Part shown: one piece after another, positions 8,352-18,868 of the stretch
Numbering within the stretch: position 1 is the stretch's first letter
Layout of the letters: every line of letters starts with the position of its first letter
Assembly (NCBI RefSeq): GCF_902499075.1
Contig: NZ_CABVPP010000017.1
Location: forward strand, 42,586 to 106,585
Source: Burkholderia pseudomultivorans
GTDB lineage: Bacteria; Pseudomonadota; Gammaproteobacteria; Burkholderiales; Burkholderiaceae
Reading direction: 5' to 3'
DNA: 64,000 nucleotides
Position numbers and translations under genes: made by a program
The notes under the pieces: model-generated
What the model was told of the DNA's origin: nothing
Databases searched by the model: none
What the model saw: the letters and a program-made list of their open reading frames with translations, nothing else

Positions 8352-9521
8352 TTAAGCGCGCACCGGCTTCTTGCTGTTGCGCTTCGCCAGTTTCGCGATC
8401 CGGTCCTCATGCTTCGGCGCCGGCCACAGGCCTTCCGAGCGGTACAGCATGATCACCACCATCGCGAGGCCGTACAGCGCCTGACGGATCACTTCGGTAT
8501 CGACGACGTCGTGACCGAACAGCGCGTGCTGCAGCGGGCTCATCGTCGAGCGCAGGAATTCCGGGAAGATCGCCAGCAGCACCGCGCCGAGGATCACGCC
8601 CGGGATGTGGCCCATGCCGCCGAGCACCACGCAGGCGAGCACGACGATCGATTCCCAGAACGTGAACGACTCGGGCGACACGAAGCCCTGGAACGCACCG
8701 AACATCGCGCCCGACAGACCGCCGAACGACGCGCCCATCGCGAACGCGAGCAGCTTCACGTTACGGGTGTTGATGCCCATCGCCTTCGCGGCGATCTCGT
8801 CCTCGCGGATCGCGGCCCAGGCACGGCCGATACGCGAGTGCTGCAGGCGCGTACAGACCCAGATCACCAGCAGCGCGCACAGCACGAACAGGTAGTAGTA
8901 CAGGTAGACCGACGGCAGCTGGAAGCCGAAGATCGTGTGCGTCTGCGCGAGGCTGAAGCCGCCGATGTGCACCGGATCGATGCCCGTGATCCCCTTCGGG
9001 CCGTTGGTGATGTTCACCGGACGGTCGAGGTTGTTCATGAAGATGCGGACGATTTCACCGAAGCCGAGCGTGACGATCGCCAGGTAGTCGCCGCGCAGGC
9101 GCAGCGTCGGCGCGCCGAGCAGGATCCCGAAGGTCGCCGCGAGCGCCATCGCGATCGGCACGATGATCAGGAACGGCACATGCAGCCCGTTCGGCGCGAG
9201 CGCCGCGATCCACTCGAACTGCGAGCTCAGGTGCGGCGAACTCAGCAGCGCCGCCGTGTAGGCGCCCACCGCGTAGAACGCGATGTAGCCCAGGTCGAGC
9301 AGGCCGGCGAAGCCGACCACGACGTTCAGGCCGAGCGCGAGCATCACGTACAGCATCGCGAAGTCGAGCACGCGGACCCAGTAGTTGCCGCCGGCCGAGC
9401 CGATGATGATCGGCGCGGCGATCACGAATGCCGCGGTCAGGATGCCGATGACGACGGTCTTCGTGGTGTTGCGTTCTTCGACGAGCGACGTCGACGATTC
9501 GATCGGTTGAATGGATGTCAT
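8352..9521 (-). CDS. livM: branched-chain amino acid ABC transporter permease LivM
   Basis: From the ATG at 9521 this is 389 residues, with about ten hydrophobic segments. It contains the EAA-like loop of LivM (WAAIREDEIAAKAMGINTRNVKLLAFAMGA), which contacts the ATPases, and the N-terminal conserved LGLNVVVGFAGLLDLGYIAFYAVGAY. It forms the channel with LivH. The start is chosen from the GGGAGCAAACAAC ribosome-binding region and because about 30 residues of cytosolic N-terminus precede the first helix. It sits 19 bp after livH. Confidence 0.92.
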   Translation of the reverse strand: MTSIQPIESSTSLVEERNTTKTVVIGILTAAFVIAAPIIIGSAGGNYWVRVLDFAMLYVMLALGLNVVVGFAGLLDLGYIAFYAVGAYTAALLSSPHLSSQFEWIAALAPNGLHVPFLIIVPIAMALAATFGILLGAPTLRLRGDYLAIVTLGFGEIVRIFMNNLDRPVNITNGPKGITGIDPVHIGGFSLAQTHTIFGFQLPSVYLYYYLFVLCALLVIWVCTRLQHSRIGRAWAAIREDEIAAKAMGINTRNVKLLAFAMGASFGGLSGAMFGAFQGFVSPESFTFWESIVVLACVVLGGMGHIPGVILGAVLLAIFPEFLRSTMSPLQHALFGHDVVDTEVIRQALYGLAMVVIMLYRSEGLWPAPKHEDRIAKLAKRNSKKPVRA

Positions 9522-9540
9522 GTTGTTTGCTCCCCTTCCG

Positions 9541-10491
9541 TTACGCGCGATCCGCGACACGTTCGCCGAGCAGGCCCGACGGACGGAACACCAGCACGAT
9601 GATCAGCACGATGAAGGCGAACACGTCCTGGTAGTTGCTGCCGAATACGCCGCCCGTGAGGTTGCCGATGTAGCCGGCGCCCAACTGCTCGATCAGGCCG
9701 AGCAGCACGCCGCCGACCATTGCGCCGCCGAGGTTGCCGATCCCGCCGAGCACGGCCGCGGTGAACGCCTTCATGCCGGGGATGAAGCCCATGTAGAAGT
9801 GCACGTTGCCGTATTCGGACGCGATCATCACGCCGGCCAGCGCGGCGAGCGCGGAACCGATCATGAAGGTTGCCGAGATCACGAAGTTCGGGTTCACGCC
9901 CATCAGGCTCGCGGTGTTCGGGCTTTCCGCGATCGCGCGCATCGCGCGGCCGAGCTTGGTCTTGTGCACGAGCAGCAGCAGGCCGCCCATCACGATGAAC
10001 GCGACGGCGATGATCACGATTTCAGTGACCGAGATCACGGCGCCGGGCGTCGTGTCGGTCGCCTTGATCACGTTGATCGGGTCGGTCGGCAGCAGTTGCG
10101 GGAACGGCAGCGGGTTGCGCGACCAGATGATCATCGCGGCCGTCTGCAGCAGGATCGACACGCCGATCGCGGTGATCAGCGGCGCGAGGCGCGGTGCGCG
10201 GCGCAGCGGCCGGTACGCGACGCGCTCGATCGTGAAGCCGACGAACGCACAGACGATCGCGGCGATGCCGAGGCCGATCGTCAGCGTCGCGACGTTGCCG
10301 AGTGCGGGGAAATGGTTCTGCAGCACGGTGATCGCGGACAGCGCGACCATCGCGCCGATCATCAGCACGTCGCCGTGCGCGAAGTTGATGATGCCGAGAA
10401 TGCCGTACACCATCGTGTAGCCCAACGCGATGATGGCGTACACACTGCCGAGCACCAGCCCGTTGAGGATCTGCTGGACGAAAATATCCAT
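9541..10491 (-). CDS. livH: branched-chain amino acid ABC transporter permease LivH
   Basis: This 316-residue integral membrane protein starts MDIFVQQILNGLVLGSVYAI, with the conserved LGYTMVYGILGIINFAHGDVLMIGAM early segment and the EAA loop near RAMRAIAESPNTASLMGVNPN. It is the partner of LivM. AAGGAGC lies just before the ATG. It is the first intact gene of the operon. The substrate-binding gene that would normally come first is represented only by the degenerate livK remnant upstream, so the permease probably relies on a binding protein encoded elsewhere. Confidence 0.93.
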   Translation of the reverse strand: MDIFVQQILNGLVLGSVYAIIALGYTMVYGILGIINFAHGDVLMIGAMVALSAITVLQNHFPALGNVATLTIGLGIAAIVCAFVGFTIERVAYRPLRRAPRLAPLITAIGVSILLQTAAMIIWSRNPLPFPQLLPTDPINVIKATDTTPGAVISVTEIVIIAVAFIVMGGLLLLVHKTKLGRAMRAIAESPNTASLMGVNPNFVISATFMIGSALAALAGVMIASEYGNVHFYMGFIPGMKAFTAAVLGGIGNLGGAMVGGVLLGLIEQLGAGYIGNLTGGVFGSNYQDVFAFIVLIIVLVFRPSGLLGERVADRA

Positions 10492-10658
10492 TTAAAGCTC
10501 CTTGGCCCGTGCCGCCGGAGGACGTTGCGCCCCGCGGGTAAGCGAGGAATCGCGCCTTCTCGACGACACTGCGGGTACTAGTCGATACCGGTAAGGGTGA
10601 ATCGTCCCGGCGCGCGCAGCCCGGCCTGTACGGCCGGACCTGCCGCCGGAGCGGATAC

Positions 10659-10687
10659 AAAAACGGCACCGCACTGTTCCGGTGCCG
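10659..10687 (-). terminator. intrinsic terminator after the livK remnant
   Basis: On the minus strand CGGCACCG pairs with CGGTGCCG and is followed by TTTTT. It separates the livK remnant from livH, so livHMGF needs its own promoter in 10492-10658. Confidence 0.8.
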
Positions 10688-10702
10688 CCGTGAGTCCCGT
10701 CG

Positions 10703-11488
10703 CTAAATCGTCACGACATCGAGGACGGTGTGCTTGGCCTCCTTGAAGTCGTTGGGCAGCATGCCGAAACGGCCGTCCTCCAGGTTCCCGGAGTCCGAGC
10801 CTTTTTCCGTCCGGGCCGGGGCGAACCCCGCTTCCGGACAGATCAGGTTCCGCGCCGCGTCGTTCGCGGGCTCGACCACCTTGCCGGCATGCACGCTGCT
10901 GCCGCCAAGGATTTGCATTCCGATGCCGGACGCCGTCGCCTGCTTCGCAAGCGGGCCGCCCGCCGCCGCCGCGCCGCCCGCCAGGGCAACGCGAAAGCCG
11001 CACCCGACATTCGTCAGGACTGCGTCGGAATTCATCGCACGAATCAGCCGGCCCGCGGCGACGGGATCGGCCGTCGCGAGCAACTGCTTCGTCGAATCGA
11101 AATGATGGGGGGCCGGGATGCGTCGGCCGTTCGCTGTCGCGCCAGAGGCGCTGGCGCCTTCGAAGGCAGTTCGCGCGCCCGCTGCGGCCCGACCGGCCGC
11201 CTGGCCTGCGCGACCCGCCGCGCGCCGCACGACGGGTCGCGTACGGCCGGCTGTGTGCATGTCCTCGATCGCCAAACGTGCCCCGTTTCCCTTGTCCTTG
11301 CCCGATTGCGCGATGCGGCGCCCGAACGACGCCGCCCGACCGGTTCTGGCGACGCGCACGTCGCCGGCCGGCGGTGCCGCGAATGCCGCAGCCTCGTTGC
11401 CCGCCCCGTCGTCGCTCTTTTTGCTGCAACCGGCAGGCATTGCAACCGGTACGGCGACGGACACGGCGTAAGCCGACTTCACATGCAT
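10703..11488 (-). pseudogene. degenerate branched-chain amino acid binding lipoprotein (livK remnant)
   Basis: An open frame of about 261 codons begins MHVKSAYAVSVAVPVAMPAGCSKK, a lipoprotein signal with the lipobox Cys. Recognisable LivK pieces follow in the right order: SGKDKGNGARLAIEDMH (usual GKDxxNGARLAxEEIN), GGPLAKQATASGIGMQILGG, VHAGKVVEPANDAARNLICPEAGFA, and the C-terminal HTVLDVVTI. Between them the sequence is Arg/Ala-rich and does not resemble a binding protein. The total is about 120 residues short of the usual 370-390. The frame has stayed open, as GC-rich DNA often does, but the ligand-binding domain is incomplete, so a functional product is unlikely. Its position directly upstream of livH is where an intact livK would belong. 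Confidence 0.7.
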
Positions 11489-11704
11489 CGAATAGGTCTC
11501 CCGCGCCTTGCCAAAACCCGTTTTCAAAGCCATTCCGGCCTCAAAACGGGCGCATTGTAACTCCATTTATAGAACGCCAATATTCCTGATTTGATGGGGT
11601 TTTCCTGCATTGCAACCAATTTTGAGAGACAGGCCGGAATCAGTGGAGCAACCCGGTTGCACCATGATTGTGAACAATGGTTGCGATTGCGCTTTCAATG
11701 CACG

Positions 11705-11732
11705 AAAAAAAAGCGCGCCGTGAGGCGCGCTT
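11705..11732 (-). terminator. intrinsic terminator after ispH
   Basis: AAGCGCGCC pairs with GGCGCGCTT across a 4-base loop; on the minus strand it runs into eight Ts. It lies 28 bp past the ispH stop. Confidence 0.9.
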
Positions 11733-11759
11733 CGGTGTTCACCGGGTGCGATGCGGCAA

Positions 11760-12740
11760 TCAGGCGGCGGGCGGCAGGTTCAACCCGCGCGGCAGCGGAA
11801 ACGAGACGTTTTCCTCGATCCCGTCGAGCGCACGCACGTTGCGCACGCCGAGTTCGCGCAGCCGCGCGATCACGGCCTGCGCGAGCACCTCGGGCGCCGA
11901 CGCGCCGGCCGTCACGCCGATGCGGCGCTTGCCGGCGACCCATGCCGGATCGATCTGCTCGGGCGCGTCGACCATGTACGCGTCCACACCGCGCTTCTCG
12001 GCCACTTCGCGCAGCCGGCTCGAATTCGAGCTGTTCGGGCTGCCGACGACGATCACGACGTCGCACTGCGGCGCCATGAACTTCACCGCGTCCTGGCGAT
12101 TCTGCGTCGCATAGCAGATGTCCTGTTTCTTCGGCTCGCGGATCTTCGGGTACTTCGCCTTCAGCGCCGCGATGATCTCGGCCGCGTCGTCGACCGACAG
12201 CGTCGTTTGCGTGACGAGCGCGATGCGCTCGGGATCGGCGAGTTCGAGCTTCTGCACGTCCTCGACGCTCTCGACCAGATGCATGCCGCGCTCGACCTGC
12301 CCCATCGTGCCTTCGACTTCCGGATGGCCCTTGTGGCCGATCATCACGATGTCGACGCCGTCCTGGCGCATCTTCGCGACTTCGACGTGCACCTTCGTGA
12401 CGAGCGGGCACGTCGCATCGTAGATGCGCAGCCCGCGCACGCCGGCTTCGTCGCGCACGGACTTCGACACGCCGTGTGCGCTGAAGATCACGGTATTGCC
12501 GGCCGGCACTTCCTCGAGTTCCTCGACAAAGATCGCGCCCTTCTTCTTCAGATCCTCGACCACGTACTTGTTGTGGACGATCTCGTGACGGACGTAGATC
12601 GGCGCGCCATGCATCGCGATCGCGCGCTCGACGATCTCAATCGCACGGTCGACCCCCGCGCAAAAGCCGCGCGGCTGCGCGAGCAGGATTTCGGCGTCGG
12701 CTGCGACGGTCTGTCCGGACAGCGTATCGGTGGTGCTCAT
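11760..12740 (-). CDS. ispH: 4-hydroxy-3-methylbut-2-enyl diphosphate reductase
   Basis: This 326-residue iron-sulfur enzyme performs the last step of the MEP isoprenoid pathway, reducing HMBPP to isopentenyl and dimethylallyl diphosphate. Cluster cysteines are Cys27 in [13 protein letters not shown], Cys111 in [12 protein letters not shown] and a third in [13 protein letters not shown]. Substrate residues include FSAHGVS and [11 protein letters not shown]. The start at 12740 gives the usual 15-residue extension before the first strand. It is 2 bp from fkpB upstream, forming the fkpB-ispH pair also seen in E. coli. Confidence 0.96.
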   Translation of the reverse strand: MSTTDTLSGQTVAADAEILLAQPRGFCAGVDRAIEIVERAIAMHGAPIYVRHEIVHNKYVVEDLKKKGAIFVEELEEVPAGNTVIFSAHGVSKSVRDEAGVRGLRIYDATCPLVTKVHVEVAKMRQDGVDIVMIGHKGHPEVEGTMGQVERGMHLVESVEDVQKLELADPERIALVTQTTLSVDDAAEIIAALKAKYPKIREPKKQDICYATQNRQDAVKFMAPQCDVVIVVGSPNSSNSSRLREVAEKRGVDAYMVDAPEQIDPAWVAGKRRIGVTAGASAPEVLAQAVIARLRELGVRNVRALDGIEENVSFPLPRGLNLPPAA

Positions 12741-12742
12741 GA

Positions 12743-13198
12743 TTACAGGATTCCGATGATTTTCACTTCGAACGTGAGCGACTGGCCCGCGAGCGGATGA
12801 TTGAAATCGAACAGCGCGGAGGTTTCGCCGACTTCCTTCAGCACCCCTGCATACCGTCCGCCGTCCGGCGCATTGAACTCGATCAGTTCGCCCGGCGTGA
12901 AATCGTCGCCGACCATCCCGTTCTCGCGCAGCGTCGACAGCGTCACGCGCTGCAGCATGTCGGGATTTCGGGGACCGAACCCCTGTTCGGGCGTTAGCTG
13001 AAAAGTCGAGTGGTCGCCGACCTTGAGCCCGAGCAGAATCTGTTCCAGCGAGGGCGCCAGTTGCCCGGCGCCGAGCAGCAGCGTGGCGGGCTTGTCGGAG
13101 AAGGTGTTGACGATGTCCGCGCCGTCGGCCAGTGCAAGCCGGTAATGCAGCGTGACATGGGAACCGGGCTTCACTTCGGATAGATCGATGAGGCTCAT
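12743..13198 (-). CDS. fkpB: FKBP-type peptidyl-prolyl isomerase (FkpB/SlpA)
   Basis: This 151-residue FKBP-type prolyl isomerase has an inserted IF (chaperone) domain: [14 protein letters not shown] opens the FKBP fold, [18 protein letters not shown] follows, and the insert [15 protein letters not shown] and the terminal [18 protein letters not shown] complete it. FNHPLAG is diagnostic of the SlyD/SlpA group, but the His-rich metal-binding tail of SlyD is absent. It is cytosolic and acts as a folding helper. It is the first gene of the fkpB-ispH operon. Confidence 0.93.
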   Translation of the reverse strand: MSLIDLSEVKPGSHVTLHYRLALADGADIVNTFSDKPATLLLGAGQLAPSLEQILLGLKVGDHSTFQLTPEQGFGPRNPDMLQRVTLSTLRENGMVGDDFTPGELIEFNAPDGGRYAGVLKEVGETSALFDFNHPLAGQSLTFEVKIIGIL

Positions 13199-13333
13199 GA
13201 ATTACTCGTTCAGTCGGCGCCCGAAAACGGCCGCAAGGCCCAGCGCAAAGCCAATATTGTAAGTCACCTGAGCGCGCAAGGCTGAAAGTGCGACGACGTC
13301 GCGCAGCAGGCCGCCGCCAATGGAGTTTCGACG

Positions 13334-14131
13334 ATGCCGACACCCTGCCTTGTTTTCCCCCTCGCCGAGTGCCGCGACGCCGCCGGCCGGCCGCCGATCC
13401 GAGCGGTTACGCCGCCGCCCGATCCACCCCGCCGCGCGCGCCCGGCGAAGCCGCGTCGCGGCCGGCCGCGGGGCTGGCAGTCCGACCTGCCGCGCGAGCG
13501 GCTGCTGGAACGCGGGCCGGCCGCGCTGACCGACGAGGAGCTGGTCGCGCTGCTGCTCGGCTCGGGCGTGCGCGGCCACAACGTGTTCGACAGCGCCGCG
13601 AAGCTGCTCAAGCGGTTCGGCACGCTGCGCGGGATGCTCGACGCGACGGCGGACGATTTCGCCGCGTACCCGGGCATCGGCCCGGCGCGCGCCGCGCTGC
13701 TCAGCGCGGTGACCGAGCTCGCGCGCCGCGCGCTCGCCGAAAAGGCCACTGCGCGGCAGCCGATCGATTCGCCGGGCGCGGTGGAGGACTACCTGCGGCT
13801 GATGATCGGCGCGCGCACGCACGAAGTGTTCGTCACGCTCTATCTCGACGCGCGCCACTGCCTGATCGACGTGGAGGAAAGCGCGCGCGGCTCGCTGACA
13901 CGCATGGCCGTCTACCCGCGCGAGATCGCGCGCCGCGCGCTGACGCTGAACGCCGCCGCGGCGATCGTCGCGCACAATCATCCGTCGGGCGCGGTGCGGC
14001 CGAGCGCCGAGGATCGCCGCCTGACCCGCGTGCTGCGCGACGCACTCGCGCTGGTCGACACGCGCCTGCTCGATCACGTGGTCGTGGGCGTCGGCGACAC
14101 TTTCTCGTTCGCGCGCGCCGGTTGGCTGTAG
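13334..14131 (+). CDS. radC: RadC family JAB/MPN-domain protein
   Basis: This 265-residue protein has a helix-hairpin-helix region (about 45-110; [15 protein letters not shown] and [18 protein letters not shown]) followed by the JAB1/MPN metalloprotease-like domain with the zinc motif [20 protein letters not shown] (H-x-H-P-S-G and a distal Asp). The biochemical role of RadC is unsettled; the old link to recombinational repair has been withdrawn for E. coli. The N-terminal 40 residues are Pro/Arg-rich and poorly conserved, so a slightly later start is possible. It diverges from fkpB. Confidence 0.9.
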   Translation: MPTPCLVFPLAECRDAAGRPPIRAVTPPPDPPRRARPAKPRRGRPRGWQSDLPRERLLERGPAALTDEELVALLLGSGVRGHNVFDSAAKLLKRFGTLRGMLDATADDFAAYPGIGPARAALLSAVTELARRALAEKATARQPIDSPGAVEDYLRLMIGARTHEVFVTLYLDARHCLIDVEESARGSLTRMAVYPREIARRALTLNAAAAIVAHNHPSGAVRPSAEDRRLTRVLRDALALVDTRLLDHVVVGVGDTFSFARAGWL

Positions 14132-14186
14132 ACTGTGGCGCGGCGGCCCGTCCAGCGGCCGCCGCAACGGTGAAGCGAAATTAGGT

Positions 14187-14216
14187 TTGATTTTCCTGAT
14201 CTTTTTCTGCTAGAAT
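14187..14216 (+). promoter_or_regulatory. rpmB-rpmG promoter
   Basis: TTGATT (14187-14192), an 18-bp spacer and TAGAAT (14211-14216) form a good sigma-70 promoter. The start would lie near 14223, giving a leader of about 145 nt before rpmB that contains a small GC hairpin around GGCCTTGTCTGCAAGGGC. A long leader is common for ribosomal protein operons. Confidence 0.7.
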
Positions 14217-14369
14217 CGCCGTCTGTCTTTTTTCCAACCAGTTCTAGCCATCGAAGGGCCTTGTCTGCAAGGGCTTGGGCGTTCTGAGTGCGGCCATGGA
14301 TCACGTGGCGGTACGATGGAACCTTCACCGGCGATCGAACCCCGAATTTAGCGTATTAGGAGTGCTCTC

Positions 14370-14603
14370 ATGGCACGCGTATGCCAAGTAACTGGGAAAG
14401 CGCCGATGAGCGGCAACAACGTTTCCCACGCGAACAACAAGACCAAGCGTCGTTTTCTGCCGAACCTGCAAAACCGCCGGTTCTGGGTTGAAAGCGAAAA
14501 CCGTTGGGTGCGCCTGCGCGTTTCGAACGCCGGCCTGCGCCTGATCGACAAGAACGGCATCGATTCCGTGCTCGCTGACCTGCGCGCACGCGGCGAAGCC
14601 TAA
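14370..14603 (+). CDS. rpmB: 50S ribosomal protein L28
   Basis: This is 77 residues of L28, a structural protein of the large ribosomal subunit. [39 protein letters not shown] is the family hallmark. AGGAG sits 8 bp before the ATG. It is co-transcribed with rpmG 17 bp downstream. Codon choice includes more non-GCG/GCC codons than neighbours, as expected for a highly expressed gene. Confidence 0.98.
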
Positions 14604-14620
14604 GCCTCAGGAGCACAATC

Positions 14621-14788
14621 ATGGCAAAAGGCGCACGCGACAAGATCAAGCTTGAGTCGACCGCTGGCACGGGTCACTTCTATACGACCACGAAGAACAA
14701 GCGCAACATGCCGGAAAAGATGGCGATCAAGAAGTTCGATCCCGTCGTCCGCAAGCATGTGGAATACAAAGAAACCAAGATCAAGTAA
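14621..14788 (+). CDS. rpmG: 50S ribosomal protein L33
   Basis: This 55-residue L33 begins [20 protein letters not shown] and ends [11 protein letters not shown] with TAA at 14786-14788. It lacks the zinc-binding CxxC pairs, so it is the C-minus form that works without zinc. Second gene of the rpmB-rpmG operon, with AGGAG before its ATG and a strong terminator 34 bp after its stop. Confidence 0.98.
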   Translation: MAKGARDKIKLESTAGTGHFYTTTKNKRNMPEKMAIKKFDPVVRKHVEYKETKIK

Positions 14789-14821
14789 TCTCCGGTTTCT
14801 GCCAGCCTGACGACAACGAAA

Positions 14822-14845
14822 AGCCCCGCGAATGCGGGGCTTTTT
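14822..14845 (+). terminator. intrinsic terminator after rpmG
   Basis: AGCCCCGC pairs with GCGGGGCT over a GAAT loop, followed by Ts. It is symmetrical, but only the plus strand has a gene ending here. Confidence 0.92.
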
Positions 14846-14962
14846 GTTTTGCGCGCACGCTGGCGCCCGACGCGGTATGCTCTCCCCTTCCCGCGCGCCG
14901 GCCGCCCGAGCGCCGGCCGCAGGGAACGCACAAGATCAAAAGCGTAACGATGGAGATGCAGC

Positions 14963-16549
14963 ATGAAATTCGACGTGGCGATCGTCGGCAGCGGCCTGGC
15001 AGGGCTGTCGGTCGCACTCAACCTGGCCAGCACGCGACGTGTCGCGCTGATCGCGAAACGTTCGATGATGGAGGGCGCGAGCGATAACGCGCAGGGTGGC
15101 ATCGCCGCCGTCCTCGATTCGGCCGACAGCATCGAGAACCATGTCGACGACACGCTGGTCGCCGGCGGCGGCCTATGCGACGAAGGCGCGACGCGCTACA
15201 TCGTCGAGCACGGCCGCGAAGCGATCGAATGGCTGATCTCGCAGGGCGTGCCGTTCACGAAGGACGACGCGGCCGAACTCGGCTTCCACCTGACGCGCGA
15301 AGGCGGCCACAGCCACCGCCGCATCATTCACGCGGCCGACGCGACCGGTCATGCGGTGCTCGCGACGCTGTCCGAGCGTGCGCGCCGTCATCCGAACATC
15401 ACGTTCTTCGAAAACCATCACGCGATCGACCTGATCACGTCGGAACGGCTCGGCCTCGCCGGCCGCCGCTGTCACGGGCTCTATGCGCTCGACGTCGAAC
15501 ACGACCGCACGATCACGATCGAGGCGCCGCATACGGTGCTCGCGACCGGTGGCGCCGGCAAGGTCTACCTGTACACGACGAATCCCGACACCGCGACCGG
15601 CGACGGCATCGCGATGGCATGGCGCGCGGGCTGCCGCGTCGCGAACATGGAATTCATCCAGTTCCACCCGACCTGCCTGTTCCATCCGTATGCGAAATCG
15701 TTCCTGATCTCGGAAGCCGTGCGCGGCGAAGGCGGCCTGCTGAAGCTGCCCGACGGCACGCGCTTCATGCCCGCGCACGATCCGCGCGCGGAGCTGGCGC
15801 CGCGCGACATCGTCGCGCGCGCGATCGACTTCGAGATCAAGAAGCGCGGGATCGACTGCGTGTACCTCGACATCAGCCACCAGCCGGAAGCGTTCCTGCG
15901 CGAGCACTTCCCGATGATCCACGCACGCTGCCTCGAATTCGGCATCGACATCGCAAAGGACCCGATCCCCGTCGTGCCGGCCGCGCACTACACGTGCGGC
16001 GGCGTCGTGACCGACCTGGCCGGGCGCACCGATCTCGCGGGACTGTATGCGGTCGGCGAGACCTCGTACACCGGGCTGCACGGCGCGAACCGGCTCGCCA
16101 GCAACTCGCTGCTCGAATGCCTGGTGATCGGCCGTGCGGCGGCCGAGGCGATCGAGGCGGCCGGCTTCGACGCGCAAGCGACCGGCGCGCTGCCCGCATG
16201 GGACGAAAGCCGCGTGTCGGACGCGGACGAGGAAGTCGTCGTCGCGCACAACTGGGACGAACTGCGCCGCCTGATGTGGAACTACGTCGGCATCGTGCGC
16301 ACCGACAAGCGCCTCGAACGCGCGAAGCACCGGCTGTCGCTGCTGCGCGACGAGATCCACGAGTACTACGCGAACTTCCGCGTGACGCGCGACCTGCTCG
16401 AACTACGCAACCTGGTCGACGTCGCAACGCTGATCGTGAAGAGCGCGCACTCGCGCCGCGAAAGCCGCGGGCTGCACTACAGCCGCGACTGGCCGAACAC
16501 GCTGCCCAAGGCGCTGCCGAGTGTGCTGCAGCCGCGCGCGCGGCGCTGA
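14963..16549 (+). CDS. nadB: L-aspartate oxidase
   Basis: This 528-residue FAD enzyme oxidises L-aspartate to iminoaspartate, the first step of de novo NAD synthesis. It belongs to the succinate dehydrogenase/fumarate reductase flavoprotein family. The N-terminal FAD site is [15 protein letters not shown], then [12 protein letters not shown], the active-site region [35 protein letters not shown], and the second FAD strand [26 protein letters not shown]. The helical C-terminal domain ends about residue 520. It converges on nadC across the hairpin at 16584-16617; nadA and nadC complete the quinolinate branch on the other strand. Confidence 0.97.
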   Translation: MKFDVAIVGSGLAGLSVALNLASTRRVALIAKRSMMEGASDNAQGGIAAVLDSADSIENHVDDTLVAGGGLCDEGATRYIVEHGREAIEWLISQGVPFTKDDAAELGFHLTREGGHSHRRIIHAADATGHAVLATLSERARRHPNITFFENHHAIDLITSERLGLAGRRCHGLYALDVEHDRTITIEAPHTVLATGGAGKVYLYTTNPDTATGDGIAMAWRAGCRVANMEFIQFHPTCLFHPYAKSFLISEAVRGEGGLLKLPDGTRFMPAHDPRAELAPRDIVARAIDFEIKKRGIDCVYLDISHQPEAFLREHFPMIHARCLEFGIDIAKDPIPVVPAAHYTCGGVVTDLAGRTDLAGLYAVGETSYTGLHGANRLASNSLLECLVIGRAAAEAIEAAGFDAQATGALPAWDESRVSDADEEVVVAHNWDELRRLMWNYVGIVRTDKRLERAKHRLSLLRDEIHEYYANFRVTRDLLELRNLVDVATLIVKSAHSRRESRGLHYSRDWPNTLPKALPSVLQPRARR

Positions 16550-16583
16550 GCGGCGCACGCGCGCCGTTCACGGCCGCACGATG

Positions 16584-16617
16584 AAAAAAGCCGCTGGCAG
16601 TTGCATGCCAGCGGCTT
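16584..16617. terminator. bidirectional terminator between nadB and nadC
   Basis: AAAGCCGCTGGCA pairs with TGCCAGCGGCTTT around a 6-base loop, with an A6 run on the left and TTT on the right. It can end both nadB (plus) and nadAC (minus; the better T-run is on this strand). Confidence 0.85.
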
Positions 16618-16653
16618 TGTCGTTTCGTCGGCGCGCATCCCGCGCACCGGCGC

Positions 16654-17535
16654 TCAGTCGACGATGCGCATCGAATAGTCGGTCGCGCGCACGTCCTTCG
16701 TCAACGCGCCGATCGAGATGCGATCGACGCCCGTCTCCGCGAATGCGCGCACCGTGTCGAGATTGACGCCGCCCGACACTTCGAGCAACGCCTTGCCCGC
16801 CGCCACGCGCACCGCTTCGCGCATCATGTCGAGCGTGAAGTTGTCGATCAGCACCGACTGCGCGCCGTGCGCGAGCGCCGTGTCGAGCTGCGCGAGCGTC
16901 TCGACCTCGACCTGCACCGGCACGCCCGCGTTCAGCGCGAACGCGGCATCGAGCGCCTCGCCGACGCCGCCCGCCGCCGCGATGTGGTTCTCCTTGATCA
17001 GGATGCCGTCGTACAGCGCGAGACGCTGGTTCTCGCCGCCGCCGACGCGCACCGCGTACTTCTGCGCGAGCCGCAAGCCCGGCAGCGTCTTGCGCGTATC
17101 GAGGATCTTCGCGCGCGTGCCTTCGACGCGGTCGACGTAGCGGCGCGTCGCGGTCGCGACGCCCGACAGCAGTTGCAGGAAGTTCAGCCCGTTGCGCTCG
17201 GCGGTCAGCAGCGCGCGCGCGGGCCCTTCGAGTTCGCAGACGGTCGAATCGGCCGACATCCGGTCGCCTTCGCGGTAGCGCCACTGCACGGCAATCGCCG
17301 GGTCGATCCGGCCCGTCACGGCCTCGAACCACGGCACGCCGCACAGCACGGCTTCCTCGCGCACGATGATGCGTGCACGGCGGCGTTCGCCGTCCGGCAC
17401 GAGCCGGCCGGTCTGGTCGCCGGTGCCGACGTCTTCGGCGATCGCATCGGCGACGTTGCGCGCGATCGCGTCCTCGAATGCCGCGCCGTATTGCGCGCGC
17501 ACGATGTCGTAAAGCGGAGAAACGGCGCTCGTCAT
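16654..17535 (-). CDS. nadC: nicotinate-nucleotide pyrophosphorylase (carboxylating)
   Basis: This 293-residue enzyme converts quinolinate and PRPP to nicotinate mononucleotide, releasing CO2 and pyrophosphate. Signatures include [14 protein letters not shown] at the N-terminus, [16 protein letters not shown], the active-site segment [38 protein letters not shown], and the C-terminal barrel strands [23 protein letters not shown]. Its ATG overlaps the nadA stop as ATGA, so the two are translationally coupled. Confidence 0.97.
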   Translation of the reverse strand: MTSAVSPLYDIVRAQYGAAFEDAIARNVADAIAEDVGTGDQTGRLVPDGERRRARIIVREEAVLCGVPWFEAVTGRIDPAIAVQWRYREGDRMSADSTVCELEGPARALLTAERNGLNFLQLLSGVATATRRYVDRVEGTRAKILDTRKTLPGLRLAQKYAVRVGGGENQRLALYDGILIKENHIAAAGGVGEALDAAFALNAGVPVQVEVETLAQLDTALAHGAQSVLIDNFTLDMMREAVRVAAGKALLEVSGGVNLDTVRAFAETGVDRISIGALTKDVRATDYSMRIVD

Positions 17536-18668
17536 GCCGCCCCCACGTTCGCGAACAGCTGCTGGTCGCGCTGCAGGTCGCCGCTCGCCTGCACGCGCTT
17601 CTTGTGCGCGGCCGCGAAGGCGAGCATCCGGTCGATCGGCACGCGTGCGCGCTCGCCGATCGCCGGCTCGACAAAGATCTCGTTGTGGCCGCGTTCGAGC
17701 ACGTCGGCGAGGTTCGCGAGGCCGTTCATCGCCATCCACGGGCAATGCGCGCAGCTCTTGCAGGTCGCGCTGTTGCCGGCCGTCGGCGCGGCGATGAAGG
17801 TCTTGCCGGGCGCCGCGAGCTGCATCTTGTGCAGGATGCCGAGATCGGTCGCGACGATGAAGCGCGTCGCGTCGAACCTGACCGCCGCATCGATCAGCTG
17901 CGTCGTCGAACCGACGACGTCGGCCTGCGCGACGACGTTCTCCGGCGATTCGGGATGGACGAGCACCTTCGCGTCCGGATACTCGGCGCGCAGCAGGTCG
18001 AGCTCGATGCCCTTGAATTCGTCATGAACGAGGCACGAGCCCTGCCACATCAGCATGTCCGCGCCGGTTTTCTTCTGAATATAGCTGCCGAGATGGCGAT
18101 CCGGCGCCCAGATGATCTTCTCGCCACGCGCGTGCAGGTCCGCGACGATCTCGAGGCCGATCGACGACGTGACCATCCAGTCCGCGCGCGCCTTCACGGC
18201 CGCGCTGGTGTTCGCGTAGACGACGACGGTGCGATCGGGATGCGCATCGCAGAACGCGGAGAATTCGTCGACCGGGCAGCCGAGATCGAGCGAGCAGGTC
18301 GCATCGAGATCGGGCATCAGGATGCGCTTGTTCGGGCTCAGGATCTTCGCGGTCTCGCCCATGAAGCGCACGCCCGCGACGACGAGCGTCTGCGCGTCGT
18401 GATCGCGGCCGAAGCGCGCCATCTCGAGCGAATCGGCGACGCATCCGCCGGTTTCGTCAGCCAATTCCTGCAGTTCGGCATCCACGTAATAGTGTGCGAC
18501 CAGCACGGCCTTTTCGCGCACGAGCAATGCCTTGATGCGCGCCTTCAGTGCAGCGCGCTCCTCGGCGGACGGCGTTTCCGGCACCTTCGCCCAGGCCTGC
18601 CCGACTCCGCACACGGCCCCTGCCGCGACCGGTCGGTCGTACTCGACGGATTTGATCGTCGATTGCAT
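17532..18668 (-). CDS. nadA: quinolinate synthase A
   Basis: This 378-residue 4Fe-4S enzyme condenses iminoaspartate (from NadB) with dihydroxyacetone phosphate to give quinolinate. Three cluster cysteines occur in [24 protein letters not shown] and [32 protein letters not shown] is the N-terminal substrate loop. The start at 18668 is chosen because it gives the usual proteobacterial N-terminus of about 40 residues before the first domain. First gene of nadA-nadC, facing nadB, so all three de novo quinolinate and NaMN steps sit within 3.8 kb. Confidence 0.97.
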   Translation of the reverse strand: MQSTIKSVEYDRPVAAGAVCGVGQAWAKVPETPSAEERAALKARIKALLVREKAVLVAHYYVDAELQELADETGGCVADSLEMARFGRDHDAQTLVVAGVRFMGETAKILSPNKRILMPDLDATCSLDLGCPVDEFSAFCDAHPDRTVVVYANTSAAVKARADWMVTSSIGLEIVADLHARGEKIIWAPDRHLGSYIQKKTGADMLMWQGSCLVHDEFKGIELDLLRAEYPDAKVLVHPESPENVVAQADVVGSTTQLIDAAVRFDATRFIVATDLGILHKMQLAAPGKTFIAAPTAGNSATCKSCAHCPWMAMNGLANLADVLERGHNEIFVEPAIGERARVPIDRMLAFAAAHKKRVQASGDLQRDQQLFANVGAA

Positions 18669-18812
18669 CTCCAAGTCTCCTGTCGACCGCAGCGCGCGTC
18701 GGCGCAGCCCGCGATCCCATGCTTCGCACCGGCCGGCACGCACGCGCGGCGCATGCCCGGCCCCACACCTACCAGCGTCGCCGGCCGCCCGCAAAAACCG
18801 GCGGCCGAAAAG

Positions 18813-18837
18813 AAAAAACCCCGCCAGCGCGGGGTTT
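18813..18837 (-). terminator. intrinsic terminator after the desaturase gene
   Basis: CCCCGC pairs with GCGGGG over CAGC; read on the minus strand it runs into six Ts. It is 32 bp past the desaturase stop. Confidence 0.88.
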
Positions 18838-18868
18838 GTGACGTCCTCAGATTCTAATCGATTTCGAA

